DNA from: an uncultured Muribaculaceae bacterium
GTDB lineage: Bacteria > Bacteroidota > Bacteroidia > Bacteroidales > Muribaculaceae
NCBI GenBank assembly: GCA_910586895.1
Contig: CAJUIW010000001.1
Coordinates: forward strand, 124,001-188,000
Length of the DNA: 64,000 nucleotides
Reading direction: 5' to 3'
The notes beneath the pieces are model-generated. The model had not been told where the DNA came from. It ran no database searches and saw nothing but the letters and a program-made list of their open reading frames with translations. Position numbers and translations under genes: made by a program. The number at the start of each line of letters is the position of its first letter. The stretch's first letter is position 1. This document shows positions 27,324 through 36,711 of this stretch, piece by piece.

Positions 27324-28226
27324 TCAGAATGTACATTTCAACGATATCCCTGCTGCCAACGCACCATCTACAGGTTTTACCCAAGGAGAGCTTTCTATCG
27401 TATATTTCTTCTTTTGATAACCCGGATTCTGGAACCGACTCTTCTGATACCCACGGAAGTATCCTACAAGTTCATTCACCGGATCAACCAAAAAGGCAAC
27501 AATGAAACCCAGCGCACGCGAACCCCATAGACGGTAACCGTTGCTTACAATATGTCTCTTTATAAGATAAAAGCCCTCGCCAAACAAAGATCCGACAACA
27601 GGGGTTATCACCAGGTCCTGCACAGAAGGTATTTCATTAAATGCCTCAAATCCATACTCCCAGAAAAATGTAGAGATACAGAAGCTGTACAGGAACGAGC
27701 CCCAGCAATTGAACCCGCAGCTGCGTGCTGACATATAGTAAGCCGCACCTCCGTAAGGATGGAGTATAAAATTAAATATAGCATTGTCATGATCCCATAC
27801 AGGACCGGCCTTGATATGATTGATATAACGCTTGAAAAGTGGAATTTTCTGCGACTCCCTTTTATTCCATGCCGTTGACTCCTCAGGTAGTGCTTCAAGA
27901 ATCAGCATCGTTGATACCCCTCCACCGACAAGAACGCTTGTATTGACCCACAGACGCTTCCAGTCAGGCATACTGCGCGTACGCGAATATGGGAAATCGT
28001 ATATATCCAGATGTTTTTTTGGATTCTTACCATATTCCACCTCTGATTCTCTCATCATCTGCCTTATTGATAGTGTGTCAATTTCAGGGGAGACAGCTTC
28101 AACCATACTCTCAGTTGCCATCGATTCGGTTGCGATGCCAATGGAGTCCACTTCGCCTATTATATCAGCACCGGATACAATGCCTGCTGATAATATAAAT
28201 ATTATAGATGTCAGAATTGAGCGCAT
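27324..28226 (-). CDS. DUF3943 domain-containing protein, exported
   Basis: 300 residues with a signal peptide (about 1-20) and a Ser/Glu-rich linker. The DUF3943 core is visible from about 130: HPYGGAAYYMSARSCGFN, SFLYSFCISTFFWEYGFEAFNE, PSVQDLVITPVVGSLFGEGFY and an FIVAFLVDPVNELVGYF stretch. The amphipathic hydrophobic pattern suggests an outer-membrane-associated protein; function is unknown. Its promoter region is shared with the divergent Omp85-like gene. Confidence 0.82.
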   Translation of the reverse strand: MRSILTSIIFILSAGIVSGADIIGEVDSIGIATESMATESMVEAVSPEIDTLSIRQMMRESEVEYGKNPKKHLDIYDFPYSRTRSMPDWKRLWVNTSVLVGGGVSTMLILEALPEESTAWNKRESQKIPLFKRYINHIKAGPVWDHDNAIFNFILHPYGGAAYYMSARSCGFNCWGSFLYSFCISTFFWEYGFEAFNEIPSVQDLVITPVVGSLFGEGFYLIKRHIVSNGYRLWGSRALGFIVAFLVDPVNELVGYFRGYQKSRFQNPGYQKKKYTIESSPWVKPVDGALAAGISLKCTF

Positions 28227-28403
28227 AATGTAGAAATAAATAGTTGACTTTGTATTTGTAACAAGTATGTAACACCTTTTGTGCTGTATATGTGTAATTA
28301 TTTTTTGTCCAATTCGTCACATTTATAAGTCAAATCTTCTTTTCAAGACAAATTTTGCATATCTGCACAATGACAGGTCAAAGTAATTATCAGATTAAAT
28401 CAC

Positions 28404-28411
28404 TAAATTTG
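28404..28411 (+). promoter_or_regulatory. -7 promoter box of the Omp85-type/phosphoethanolamine transferase pair
   Basis: TAAATTTG followed by C, ten nucleotides before the ATG at 28422. Leader of about 6 nt. Confidence 0.6.
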
Positions 28412-28421
28412 CACAAGCGAA

Positions 28422-29648
28422 ATGGCTAATAATCACATCATGCACAACGGACATCTTTTCCACATCTTCATAACACTATTTATATTAGCCAATCAGGTCA
28501 AGGCCAATAATGTTGTAACTGATATACAGAGCCATGATTCTGTTCCCGTCATTGAGACACTGACAGACAGTGTTTCAATCAATCCGGAGAACAAGCCTAA
28601 AAGCTTCATAGGCAAAATAATCAATTACTTCAATGAATCAAACAAGCCAAAGCAATACAAACGTTTTGATTTCAGCATCATAGGTGGTCCACATTATTCA
28701 TCGGACACAAAGTTTGGAATCGGGCTCGTTGCTGCCGGTAACTATAATACATCGCCCAAGGACACTGTGACATCGCTATCAAACGTTTCGCTCTATGGCG
28801 ATGTCTCTACCGTAGGATTCTATCTGATTGGCATACGCGGAAATCATTTCGGTCCCACTGACCGTTACCGGATAGATTATAACGTCCACTTCTATTCCTT
28901 TCCCCGAAAATTCTGGGGCATAGGTTACGATGCCGGTAATAATTATGACAATGCGGTGAAATTTGATGAATTTCTTATAAGCGGATACGCTCAGTTTCTG
29001 GGCAACCTGGGACGGGGATTCTATTTTGGCCCGGGATTTGAAGTTGCCCATGCCAGAGCACGACATGTAACAGACGCCACATTATGGGCCGGTCAGAGCC
29101 TGCGCACTACCAATCTCGGATTAAGCATATCTGCCATCTTTGACACACGTGATAATCTGACCGCACCTCAACGGGGATGGTATGCCGGACTTGTACAGCG
29201 TTTTTATCCACGGTTTCTCTGGAATGACTATGCATTCAGTTCCACATCATTGGATTTGTCTGGGTATTTCCCGACATGGAAAGATGCCGTTGTTGCAGCC
29301 CATTTACATACCACGCTCGGTTATGGTAATGTACCCTGGGCACTGATGCCTACATTCGGCGGCAGCAATTCGATGCGAGGATATTATGAAGGCAGATTCC
29401 GTGACAAATGTGAGGCAGATATCACAGTCGAAATACGTCAGCATATATGGCGCAGAAACGGCATTGTAGTGTGGGGTGGTTTAGGCTCGGTATTCAGAAA
29501 ACCATCGGAATTCAGATGGAGGCGCCTGCTTCCGAATGGTGGCATAGGCTACCGATGGGAATTCAAGAAACGCACTAACGTGCGCCTTGACTTTGGAATC
29601 GGAAAGGGAGAAACAGCATTTATATTCAACATAAATGAAGCTTTTTAA
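28422..29648 (+). CDS. Omp85-type outer-membrane barrel without POTRA domains
   Basis: 408 residues with a signal peptide and a 60-residue linker, then a beta-barrel matching the bacterial surface antigen (D15) domain. The conserved GGSNSMRGYYEGRFRDK near 310-326 corresponds to the GG..x..RGY motif in strand-loop L6 of BamA/TamA/FhaC. No POTRA repeats precede the barrel, unlike true BamA, so it is not the main assembly factor. The 3' end overlaps the phosphoethanolamine transferase gene by 14 bp, tying the two into one transcript. Confidence 0.85.
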   Translation: MANNHIMHNGHLFHIFITLFILANQVKANNVVTDIQSHDSVPVIETLTDSVSINPENKPKSFIGKIINYFNESNKPKQYKRFDFSIIGGPHYSSDTKFGIGLVAAGNYNTSPKDTVTSLSNVSLYGDVSTVGFYLIGIRGNHFGPTDRYRIDYNVHFYSFPRKFWGIGYDAGNNYDNAVKFDEFLISGYAQFLGNLGRGFYFGPGFEVAHARARHVTDATLWAGQSLRTTNLGLSISAIFDTRDNLTAPQRGWYAGLVQRFYPRFLWNDYAFSSTSLDLSGYFPTWKDAVVAAHLHTTLGYGNVPWALMPTFGGSNSMRGYYEGRFRDKCEADITVEIRQHIWRRNGIVVWGGLGSVFRKPSEFRWRRLLPNGGIGYRWEFKKRTNVRLDFGIGKGETAFIFNINEAF

Positions 29649-31365
29649 TTTGAAAAAATATTGCGGCCTATCAAAGCCGGAAATCATATCAAGCATCTTG
29701 GCCATATGGTGCATCGCAGTATGCTCTGCGCCGAACATCATATTATCATTCACTGAATCACTTTCAGTGTGGCAACGCATCACCAATACACTCTTGCCAT
29801 GCGGCATATACATATTGCTGATGTCAATTACCAGAAAAGTATGCAAATCTACGCTATGGATGTTCTTCCTGATGTTCTTTGCAGCTTTTCAGCTCGTACT
29901 TCTATACCTGTATGGACGGTCTGTAATAGCGGTAGACATGTTCCTGAATCTTGTTACTACCAACCCTGACGAGGTAAACGAACTGCTTGGCAGCATGGGG
30001 ATAATCATCCTTGTAGTGTGTATCATGTATCTGCCGCCTTTAGTAACCGCCATCATAGGTTGTTTCAAGCATTGGACACTTTCAAATAGTTCTGTCTTAA
30101 GACTTCGTCGCATAGGTTTATTGCTTACAATACTTGGAGGCATATCTTTCATCTTATCCTTCACCGGTCAGCGTCCCTTTAATCCATTCAATGATATCTA
30201 TCCATTAAATATCGCCGATAATATCTATCGTGCCGTGACACGCTCCGCTCGCACCGCTAATTACCACAAGACATCATCCGATTTTACTTTTGCAGCCAAA
30301 AGCACACGCCCGGCTGATGAACGGGAGCTGTATGTAATTGTCATCGGTGAGACTTCGCGAGCACCGCAATGGAATCTTCTGGGCTATAAGCGTAACAATA
30401 ATGAGCCTCTCAACGGCTTATCAGGACTGACAGCATTCCGGAAAGTAATCAGCGAATCAAATACGACCCACAAGAGTGTTCCGATGCTTTTGAGCGATGT
30501 CGATGCAACTACTTTCGAGGATTCGATATACACACATAAGAGCATAATCACAGCATTTAAGGAGGCCGGATTCTCTACTGCATTCTTCTCCAATCAGGCC
30601 CGTAACCATTCATTCATTGACTTTTTCGGAGAGGAGGCTGACACATGTGTATTTATAGGAGAGGTCAGCACACGTCCGGACAACCAACACCATTATGATG
30701 AAGAACTCCTGTCATACTTGAGAAACTACCTTGACAACAGTAAGGCTGTCAAGCAACTAATTGTGCTTCACACCTACGGGTCGCATTTCAAATACTCTGA
30801 CAGATATCCGCATAATGACGCACACTTCACTCCCGATTCCCCTCTTGAAGTGACTGCCGGTACGCGTTCAAATCTTATAAACGCGTATGACAACACCATA
30901 GCTTATACCGCGTCAGTGCTACGTGGAGTAATTGATATAATATCGGAACAGAATTCCATAGGTGCCATGCTGTACACAAGCGATCATGGAGAGGATATAT
31001 TTGATGACAACCGCGAATTATTCCTCCATGCTTCACCAAAACCAAGCTATTATCAGATTCATGTACCGATGCTTGTATGGATTTCGGATGCATTGCAGAC
31101 CTATGATAAATCAATTGGCCATGCGTTGAGACAGAATAGCGACCGTTTCGTCAGCTCAAGTTCAGCTCTATTCCACAGCGCGCTCAATATAGCAGGAATC
31201 GTATCAACCACTTATTATGACGCATCACGCTCTATCGCCTCGCCTCAATATAAAGAAAGGCCGCCGATATATCTCGACGACCATAACGAAGGAATTCCAT
31301 TGTCTGAGAGCGGGCTCAGAAAAATAGATTTCCAGAAATTCGATTCTTTAGGTATACGTTATTGA
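29635..31365 (+). CDS. Phosphoethanolamine transferase (EptA-like, alkaline-phosphatase fold)
   Basis: 576 residues. Five N-terminal membrane segments (about 15-180) are followed by a periplasmic sulfatase/alkaline-phosphatase domain. VIVIGETSRAPQWNLLGYKRN holds the Glu metal ligand and the nucleophile position of the EptA family, SNTTHKSVPMLLS follows, then AFFSNQ, VLHTYGSHFKYSDRYP and YTSDHGEDI with the C-terminal metal ligands. Such enzymes add phosphoethanolamine from phosphatidylethanolamine to lipid A or glycans. In gut Bacteroidales lipid A carries phosphoethanolamine, so that is the likely target. The 3' end overlaps a convergent lipoprotein gene by 7 bp. Confidence 0.88.
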   Translation: MKLFNLKKYCGLSKPEIISSILAIWCIAVCSAPNIILSFTESLSVWQRITNTLLPCGIYILLMSITRKVCKSTLWMFFLMFFAAFQLVLLYLYGRSVIAVDMFLNLVTTNPDEVNELLGSMGIIILVVCIMYLPPLVTAIIGCFKHWTLSNSSVLRLRRIGLLLTILGGISFILSFTGQRPFNPFNDIYPLNIADNIYRAVTRSARTANYHKTSSDFTFAAKSTRPADERELYVIVIGETSRAPQWNLLGYKRNNNEPLNGLSGLTAFRKVISESNTTHKSVPMLLSDVDATTFEDSIYTHKSIITAFKEAGFSTAFFSNQARNHSFIDFFGEEADTCVFIGEVSTRPDNQHHYDEELLSYLRNYLDNSKAVKQLIVLHTYGSHFKYSDRYPHNDAHFTPDSPLEVTAGTRSNLINAYDNTIAYTASVLRGVIDIISEQNSIGAMLYTSDHGEDIFDDNRELFLHASPKPSYYQIHVPMLVWISDALQTYDKSIGHALRQNSDRFVSSSSALFHSALNIAGIVSTTYYDASRSIASPQYKERPPIYLDDHNEGIPLSESGLRKIDFQKFDSLGIRY

Positions 31366-31967
31366 GGAACGCCCCCTTGGCGGCTGAATGTATATTCATC
31401 GTGTCCGATCTCAAACTTCAGCACATTTCCTTTTACCTTGACATCATCAAGATGTTTTATGGAGGCATAACGGAGCTGAAGCACCGCGGAAAGCTGGTTT
31501 TTGATTGATTGTGCTATCCGGGGCTTCATTGTTTCAAGTTCAGGAGCTGTTGCACCGGTAACCACATTTGCCACCAATTCAGTAGCATCAGGATCCACTG
31601 TAACCGACAGGCTTTCCGGGGATAAACTTACATTTATCTCGTCGTCATCAACAGCAGTCCAGACTCCATAAATAATGGATTTGGCTGACCCGGTAAGACT
31701 GAATGGCTGGACTTCGTCATTAGATTGTGGCATCTGGAAGGTTGTGGATATCATTCCGCCAACCACTATGTCGCCGGAATGTCCGGTACTATCTACACTG
31801 AATATGTAGTTCTCTATAATCATTGCTGATGCGGCTGATTCGTCAACAAGCTTAACAGGCACACCACTCCAACTTCCTTCGACTTCCTTGGCAAGGCGTC
31901 CGGCGTCATCGCAGGAGCAGAACATTATAGCGGCTATCGCCGACATTGTCAATAATACCTTTTTCAT
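31359..31967 (-). CDS. Predicted lipoprotein, unknown function
   Basis: About 202 residues with a lipoprotein signal (AIMFCSC, Cys17 or Cys19). The mature part begins EVEGSWSGVPVKL and is beta-rich, like a lipocalin-type small barrel with a GSWxG opening, then a helical segment (LETMKPRIAQSIKNQL) and a final pair of strands. No named family. The frame reaches a TTG two codons upstream; ATG 31967 is chosen. It converges on the transferase gene and is the last gene of its strand's run. Confidence 0.75.
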   Translation of the reverse strand: MKKVLLTMSAIAAIMFCSCDDAGRLAKEVEGSWSGVPVKLVDESAASAMIIENYIFSVDSTGHSGDIVVGGMISTTFQMPQSNDEVQPFSLTGSAKSIIYGVWTAVDDDEINVSLSPESLSVTVDPDATELVANVVTGATAPELETMKPRIAQSIKNQLSAVLQLRYASIKHLDDVKVKGNVLKFEIGHDEYTFSRQGGVPQ

Positions 31968-32056
31968 GATCAATAAGTTCTATTATACGAATATATAACG
32001 CGCAGCAAATTGGAATGTTCTTCAGCATCTGAAATATGCGTATCAGAAGCTGACTC

Positions 32057-32869
32057 CTAACATCCATATTTTACACACAGCGAATCATACTGCGATGTAC
32101 TCTTGATGCGCTTTATACTTCTGTTGATTCTATCAGACAGTCCGGAATCGTTCAATCGCATGATCCATGTCTGGAACTGAGTGAATGACACATTGGTAGA
32201 AATATCCAGTGCGGGATAATCAGGTGCGAGCTTCTTAGCGATACGTTCATTGACCACAGCATAATCAATATCTCCGATAGCTGTCAGAATCACCAACTGC
32301 TCTGCACCATATTCTGTTGAATCATTAACGTAAATGGTATCACCGATTTCAGCCGATAAATTCCTAAGTCGGATTATTGACGGTGAATTATGCGGTACGA
32401 AGATGGTTTTACCGGCCAACGTCAACTGGTCCGGGATTGATAAGTTGCCCGTAGAATCTTTACGCTGAACAAGCACCTGACGATCAAGATATATCGGTTC
32501 GGAGAGCATAAACCGATTCTTATAGTCAGCCATCGCCGGGATATCAGACACTACAATATCCACCACACCATCCTCAAGTAGCGGCAACGCTTCGTCAACC
32601 GTTGATACCGGATGATAATTAAACAGAATACTGTCATTATAAGCCATCAATTTCAGCAGTTCATAACTGAATCCGGCCAGACTGTCACCATAACGATACA
32701 TTGACATCGGATTGTACTCAATGGCGACATCGATGGTGTCACCACCTGATGCCCGCAACGCACTTGGCGCTGCTACAGGTTTGCTGCTGCAACTGCGCAC
32801 TGTGATGGCCACAATGGCCACACATAGGATAAAATACAGCAGATTCTTTAATGAAAAGAGCCGTTTCAT
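32057..32869 (-). CDS. Periplasmic solute-binding protein (SBP_bac_3 type)
   Basis: 270 residues with an N-terminal anchor or lipoprotein-like signal (AITVRSCSS). The rest follows the family 3 substrate-binding fold, as in the N-terminal domain of MltF: GFSYELLKLMAYN near 65, DIVVSDIPAMADYKNRFMLSEPIY near 105-128, then DYAVVNERIA and LNDSGLSDRINRSIKRI. No ABC transporter genes lie nearby. Its start overlaps the stop of the porin gene by 1 bp, so it is translated after the porin, which may deliver or exclude its ligand. Confidence 0.82.
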   Translation of the reverse strand: MKRLFSLKNLLYFILCVAIVAITVRSCSSKPVAAPSALRASGGDTIDVAIEYNPMSMYRYGDSLAGFSYELLKLMAYNDSILFNYHPVSTVDEALPLLEDGVVDIVVSDIPAMADYKNRFMLSEPIYLDRQVLVQRKDSTGNLSIPDQLTLAGKTIFVPHNSPSIIRLRNLSAEIGDTIYVNDSTEYGAEQLVILTAIGDIDYAVVNERIAKKLAPDYPALDISTNVSFTQFQTWIMRLNDSGLSDRINRSIKRIKSTSQYDSLCVKYGC

Positions 32870-34860
32870 CAGTTGGCAAAGTCAACCGCCACACCTAACA
32901 GAAGTCTGCGGGGATTAAGCGGGTAGTGCGGGATTGAGAAATAATCACGTCCGGTCAGTCCCTGATTGACGTGCGAATAAAGGACATAGAACCGTGCCTT
33001 GCTCAGCTTCATATTCACATAAGCGTTCATCAGCGGATAGTTGCCCAACTTCATTTCACGCTGGTTATAGAACGACATTGTTGCAGGCTGATAGCCCGGA
33101 GCATAATACTTAGTATAATAATCACAATCTACACCAAGCTGAACAGTCAGTACTCGGGCGACTTTGAAATCAATATACAGATTGGAGTATATTGAGAACT
33201 TGGGCAATGGAAGCACAGACTCGTTGGAGCTCGTCTGATAAGTCAGCTTATTACGCCATTTAAGTATTCCCACCCTGAAATTCTGCTGCAAAGATGCACT
33301 GAACACCTGCACACTTCCTGAGTGCTGTACAGGCATGCACTGTTCATTGAAATATATCAGGTTCTGTATATTCTCAGCTCCAACATTGATATAAGTCCCC
33401 GAAAACGGCAAATCAAGTTTTCCGCCAAAACGCAGGCGACGTATCTTTCCAAAATCATTCTCCCAAATAAAATGATTCGAAACGTAATGCTTCATCAGAT
33501 ATGGAGCTGTCTCGTTAGAGAAAAGTCCATAGCCTGTTATGCTTACAGTATCTCCAAGCAATTTGAACCGTGTCGACACATTTCCTTCTGCATGAATCTC
33601 ACCTGCAGCCGCACCTACTACTCCAATCCGTGCCGTGGCCTCATAGCGGAGAATTGAACCTCTCTGTTTCGTCAGCTGAGCACCCGCCCAGAGGAAATTT
33701 TCAGTACCTCTGCCGGGGACAAGCGATCCATATGGATATGGGGTAAGGCCGTCAGGAGTATCAGTAAGTGATGTGACAGTGTCAGGCGTCTGATTGTATC
33801 GGCGTATTTCATGCGTCACATAACCGGCCAATCCAAACTTGGCATACTTGTGAAATCCTTCGAGCAATGATATACCGACTGTATTTTTCAGACTCCAATA
33901 GGAAGTGACATCATGTGTATTACCTGTTGTCAGATAATAATTATCCCACATATCGCTTCCCTCGCCTGTCGACTTATTGTCAAACACATGGCGTCCTGAA
34001 TTATAGTTCAGAGTCCAGATAAAACTTGTCACCGGAATATACGTTCTTACATCAATTGTGTCCGCTTCATCCTTGTGCCCTGCCGGTTCAGTATGCCAGT
34101 AACCAAGCTTATACCGCGCATTGAACAGCGCCTCCTGCCCTACTATTCGGCTATGGGCATTATTAAGGCGCACCGGTATCGTTTTAGGATTAAACGAAGT
34201 GACGCCACCCTGGATCTCTCCCGGATCTGTGACATAACGGTCATCAGTGATGCCACCGTTTTCCTTTATCACATAATTATAGTGATTGAAGAAGGTCTGA
34301 TACTCAAACCGGTCGCCCATATACGAACTTGAGAGCCCCCATGTGAGATTCTTCACCGCCTGACTTTCATAAGAGCCTTTTGAATAAAGGTAATCAAGGT
34401 TGGCACCAATCTGTAGACGCTTGTTGACATTTCCCGAAAAATCGGCCTGCAACCGGTCCTGAGCGCTTTCCTTTCCACCTCCCGTATTGTAGCTCACCAA
34501 CGTCATGGGAATGCGTGTGTTATAAAACGTATGATTACCCCTCTGAGGAAGCCAGTAGCTTATAGCATCGCGGAAGAAGAAATCGCTCTGAGGCTTTCGG
34601 TCAAAATAGATCATATTAAGCCCCTCGGAGCCAAGATTGCCCGTTGTGGCATATGCTATTGACACTTCCGACGGCACGGAACGTTGAAAATAGTTGTACA
34701 TTGTGGTATCAATCGTTGCCGGCTCATGCAGGCCGAGAGGAGGCAACATTTTCCACGCATACGATGGCGCTATCACCGGATCCTTTGAGAAGGCAGGTTG
34801 CGACATCAGCATGACGGCAAATATTGATAGTGAAATGCTTATATAGTGATGCAGTTTCAT
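32869..34860 (-). CDS. Putative outer-membrane porin (Porin_10-like)
   Basis: 663 residues with a signal peptide (about 1-25, ending AFS-K). The mature chain alternates strands rich in aromatic residues and polar turns (GNLGSEGLNMIYFDRKP, FFNHYNYVIKENGG, LRFGGKLDLPFSGTYINVG) and ends in a barrel-closing strand, PRRLLLGVAVDFAN. This matches the putative porin group common in Bacteroidales. There is no TonB box or plug. It is followed by the solute-binding protein gene with a 1-bp overlap. Confidence 0.82.
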   Translation of the reverse strand: MKLHHYISISLSIFAVMLMSQPAFSKDPVIAPSYAWKMLPPLGLHEPATIDTTMYNYFQRSVPSEVSIAYATTGNLGSEGLNMIYFDRKPQSDFFFRDAISYWLPQRGNHTFYNTRIPMTLVSYNTGGGKESAQDRLQADFSGNVNKRLQIGANLDYLYSKGSYESQAVKNLTWGLSSSYMGDRFEYQTFFNHYNYVIKENGGITDDRYVTDPGEIQGGVTSFNPKTIPVRLNNAHSRIVGQEALFNARYKLGYWHTEPAGHKDEADTIDVRTYIPVTSFIWTLNYNSGRHVFDNKSTGEGSDMWDNYYLTTGNTHDVTSYWSLKNTVGISLLEGFHKYAKFGLAGYVTHEIRRYNQTPDTVTSLTDTPDGLTPYPYGSLVPGRGTENFLWAGAQLTKQRGSILRYEATARIGVVGAAAGEIHAEGNVSTRFKLLGDTVSITGYGLFSNETAPYLMKHYVSNHFIWENDFGKIRRLRFGGKLDLPFSGTYINVGAENIQNLIYFNEQCMPVQHSGSVQVFSASLQQNFRVGILKWRNKLTYQTSSNESVLPLPKFSIYSNLYIDFKVARVLTVQLGVDCDYYTKYYAPGYQPATMSFYNQREMKLGNYPLMNAYVNMKLSKARFYVLYSHVNQGLTGRDYFSIPHYPLNPRRLLLGVAVDFAN

Positions 34861-34893
34861 CTTTTTTACAATCCATAAGTTTCTAATAAGTTA

Positions 34894-34901
34894 CAAAATT
34901 A
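34894..34901 (-). promoter_or_regulatory. -7 promoter box of the porin/solute-binding unit
   Basis: Minus-strand TAATTTTG. Leader of about 29 nt to the ATG at 34860. Confidence 0.5.
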
Positions 34902-35049
34902 CGCATCTTTCCGCTATTTACAAGTTTTTCGGGCTACAACATAGCAGTTTCGTCAACAAATCTACTATTTTTCAATCCTTTACCGGTTCAGATCAAAAAC
35001 CATTTAACGAATGGATACCCTTTTATTTCGGAATTAAGTTATAATTTGC

Positions 35050-35057
35050 TACATTTG
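35050..35057 (+). promoter_or_regulatory. -7 promoter box of the C1 peptidase gene
   Basis: TACATTTG followed by C. Predicted start is near 35062, 12 nt before the ATG at 35074. Confidence 0.6.
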
Positions 35058-35073
35058 CAATTGTAATAATTTA

Positions 35074-36495
35074 ATGCCTGAACAGACCATGGTGCAAAAA
35101 TTTATCACAGCAGGCCTACTGGCCCTGACAGTTTCAACTATAAATGCTTCGGCCGCAGCCGATACCAAAGGGGGAATATCAGCCGATATGCTCGGACGTA
35201 TAAGTTCAAAACATGCCAACAGTCCTTCGGACAAAGCCCTACGCAATGCTCTGAACGGTGTTGACATCAATAAACTTGCAGTTAATGCTGACAATCAGCG
35301 CGACCTTGACACAAATTTCTCGCATAGAGTAAACAGCAAAGGTATCACAAACCAGAAGTCATCCGGACGTTGCTGGCTCTTCACCGGCCTTAACGTATTG
35401 CGTGCACAGATGATGGCAAAAAATGATATGCCCGAGCTCTATTTGTCGCAGAACTATAACTTCTTCTATGACCAGCTTGAGAAAGCCAATCTTTTCCTGC
35501 AGGCAATGATTGACAAAGCCGGAAAGCCAATGGAAGATAAAACTGTCGAATGGCTTTTCAAAAATCCGCTGTCTGATGGTGGCCAGTATACAGGTATCTC
35601 CGACAACATTTTGAAATATGGTGTGGTACCCGCATCCGTAATGCCTGAGACCAACTCAAGCGACAATACCGGCCAGATGCGCAATATTCTTATGCTTAAG
35701 CTTAGAGAGTATGGGCTGGAACTCCGCCGCATGAAAGCAGCAGGAAAAAAGGATAAGGAAATCAATACCCGCAAAGAGGAAATGCTGGGTGATATATATC
35801 ACATTCTTGCACTGAATCTTGGCGTACCTCCAACAGAATTTGAATGGACACGCAAGGATTCCAAAGGCAATATTGTAAGCCGTGAAAAATATACCCCACT
35901 TGAATTCTATAACAAATTCGCAGGGAATAATCTGAAAGATGATTATATCATGCTGATGAATGATCCTACCCGCGAGTACTACAAGCTATACGAAATAGAC
36001 TATGACCGTCATACTTATGACGGCCGCAACTGGACATATGTCAACCTCCCGATTGAAGATATCAAGGAAATGGCCATTGCATCAATCAAAGATAGCACCA
36101 TGATGTATTTTTCATGCGATGTTGGCAAGTTCTTTGACCGTACACGTGGCATTCTTGACATTAACAATTTTGATTACGAATCACTTTTCGGCACAACGTT
36201 CCCCATGGACAAGGCCGACCGTATACGTACATTCTCAAGTGCTTCATCACATGCCATGACCCTTATGGCTGTTGATATCGACAAGGATGGCAAGCCTGTA
36301 AAATGGATGGTTGAAAACAGCTGGGGACCCGGAGCCAATGACGGACATCTGATAATGACTGACCGTTGGTTTGACGAATATATGTTCCGTCTGGTTGTAA
36401 ACAAGAAATATGCCACACAGAAGGCTCTGGAAGTTCTCAAACAGAAGCCCGAAGTGCTTCCGGCATGGGATCCGATGTTCTGCGACGAGGACTAA
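35074..36495 (+). CDS. C1-family aminopeptidase C / bleomycin-hydrolase-like peptidase, exported
   Basis: 473 residues. Papain-fold cysteine peptidase with catalytic Cys100 in NQKSSGRCWLF, His393 in SSASSHAMTLMAVD and Asn415 in MVENSWGPG, the pattern and spacing of PepC/BLH enzymes. Unlike cytoplasmic PepC it has a signal peptide (FITAGLLALTVSTINASAAA), so it acts in the periplasm or on the surface, presumably trimming peptides. The start could also be the ATG at 35089. A small membrane-protein gene and dxs follow after 36 bp on the same strand with no clear separate promoter. Confidence 0.92.
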   Translation: MPEQTMVQKFITAGLLALTVSTINASAAADTKGGISADMLGRISSKHANSPSDKALRNALNGVDINKLAVNADNQRDLDTNFSHRVNSKGITNQKSSGRCWLFTGLNVLRAQMMAKNDMPELYLSQNYNFFYDQLEKANLFLQAMIDKAGKPMEDKTVEWLFKNPLSDGGQYTGISDNILKYGVVPASVMPETNSSDNTGQMRNILMLKLREYGLELRRMKAAGKKDKEINTRKEEMLGDIYHILALNLGVPPTEFEWTRKDSKGNIVSREKYTPLEFYNKFAGNNLKDDYIMLMNDPTREYYKLYEIDYDRHTYDGRNWTYVNLPIEDIKEMAIASIKDSTMMYFSCDVGKFFDRTRGILDINNFDYESLFGTTFPMDKADRIRTFSSASSHAMTLMAVDIDKDGKPVKWMVENSWGPGANDGHLIMTDRWFDEYMFRLVVNKKYATQKALEVLKQKPEVLPAWDPMFCDED

Positions 36496-36531
36496 TATAG
36501 ACGGACTCCCCTCATCTACCTATAGATAAAC

Positions 36532-36711
36532 GTGAACGGACAAGATAAATTCAGGCTGATATGCATAGTGCTCCTATGGGTGGCACTATGCTATCTGCTT
36601 GTAACACGGCAACCTGTAAATCTGCGTGTTATTCTTGTGATAATAGGTTCGGGAATTATTGTTTTCGTGCCTCTTTATAAAAAATACCGAAAGAAGTCCA
36701 AGAAGCAATGA
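36532..36711 (+). CDS. Small two-helix membrane protein upstream of dxs
   Basis: A 59-residue ORF starting with GTG. The sequence begins MNGQDKFRLICIVLLWVALC and has two hydrophobic segments (about 8-25 and 33-50) separated by a short polar turn (TRQPVNLR), and a strongly basic tail (KKYRKKSKKQ), giving an N-in/C-in hairpin. Its TGA overlaps the dxs ATG as ATGA, the same arrangement as the dxs-trkA junction, which strongly suggests a real, coupled gene. I recognise no family. It is easily missed because of its length and GTG start. Confidence 0.72.
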   Translation: MNGQDKFRLICIVLLWVALCYLLVTRQPVNLRVILVIIGSGIIVFVPLYKKYRKKSKKQ

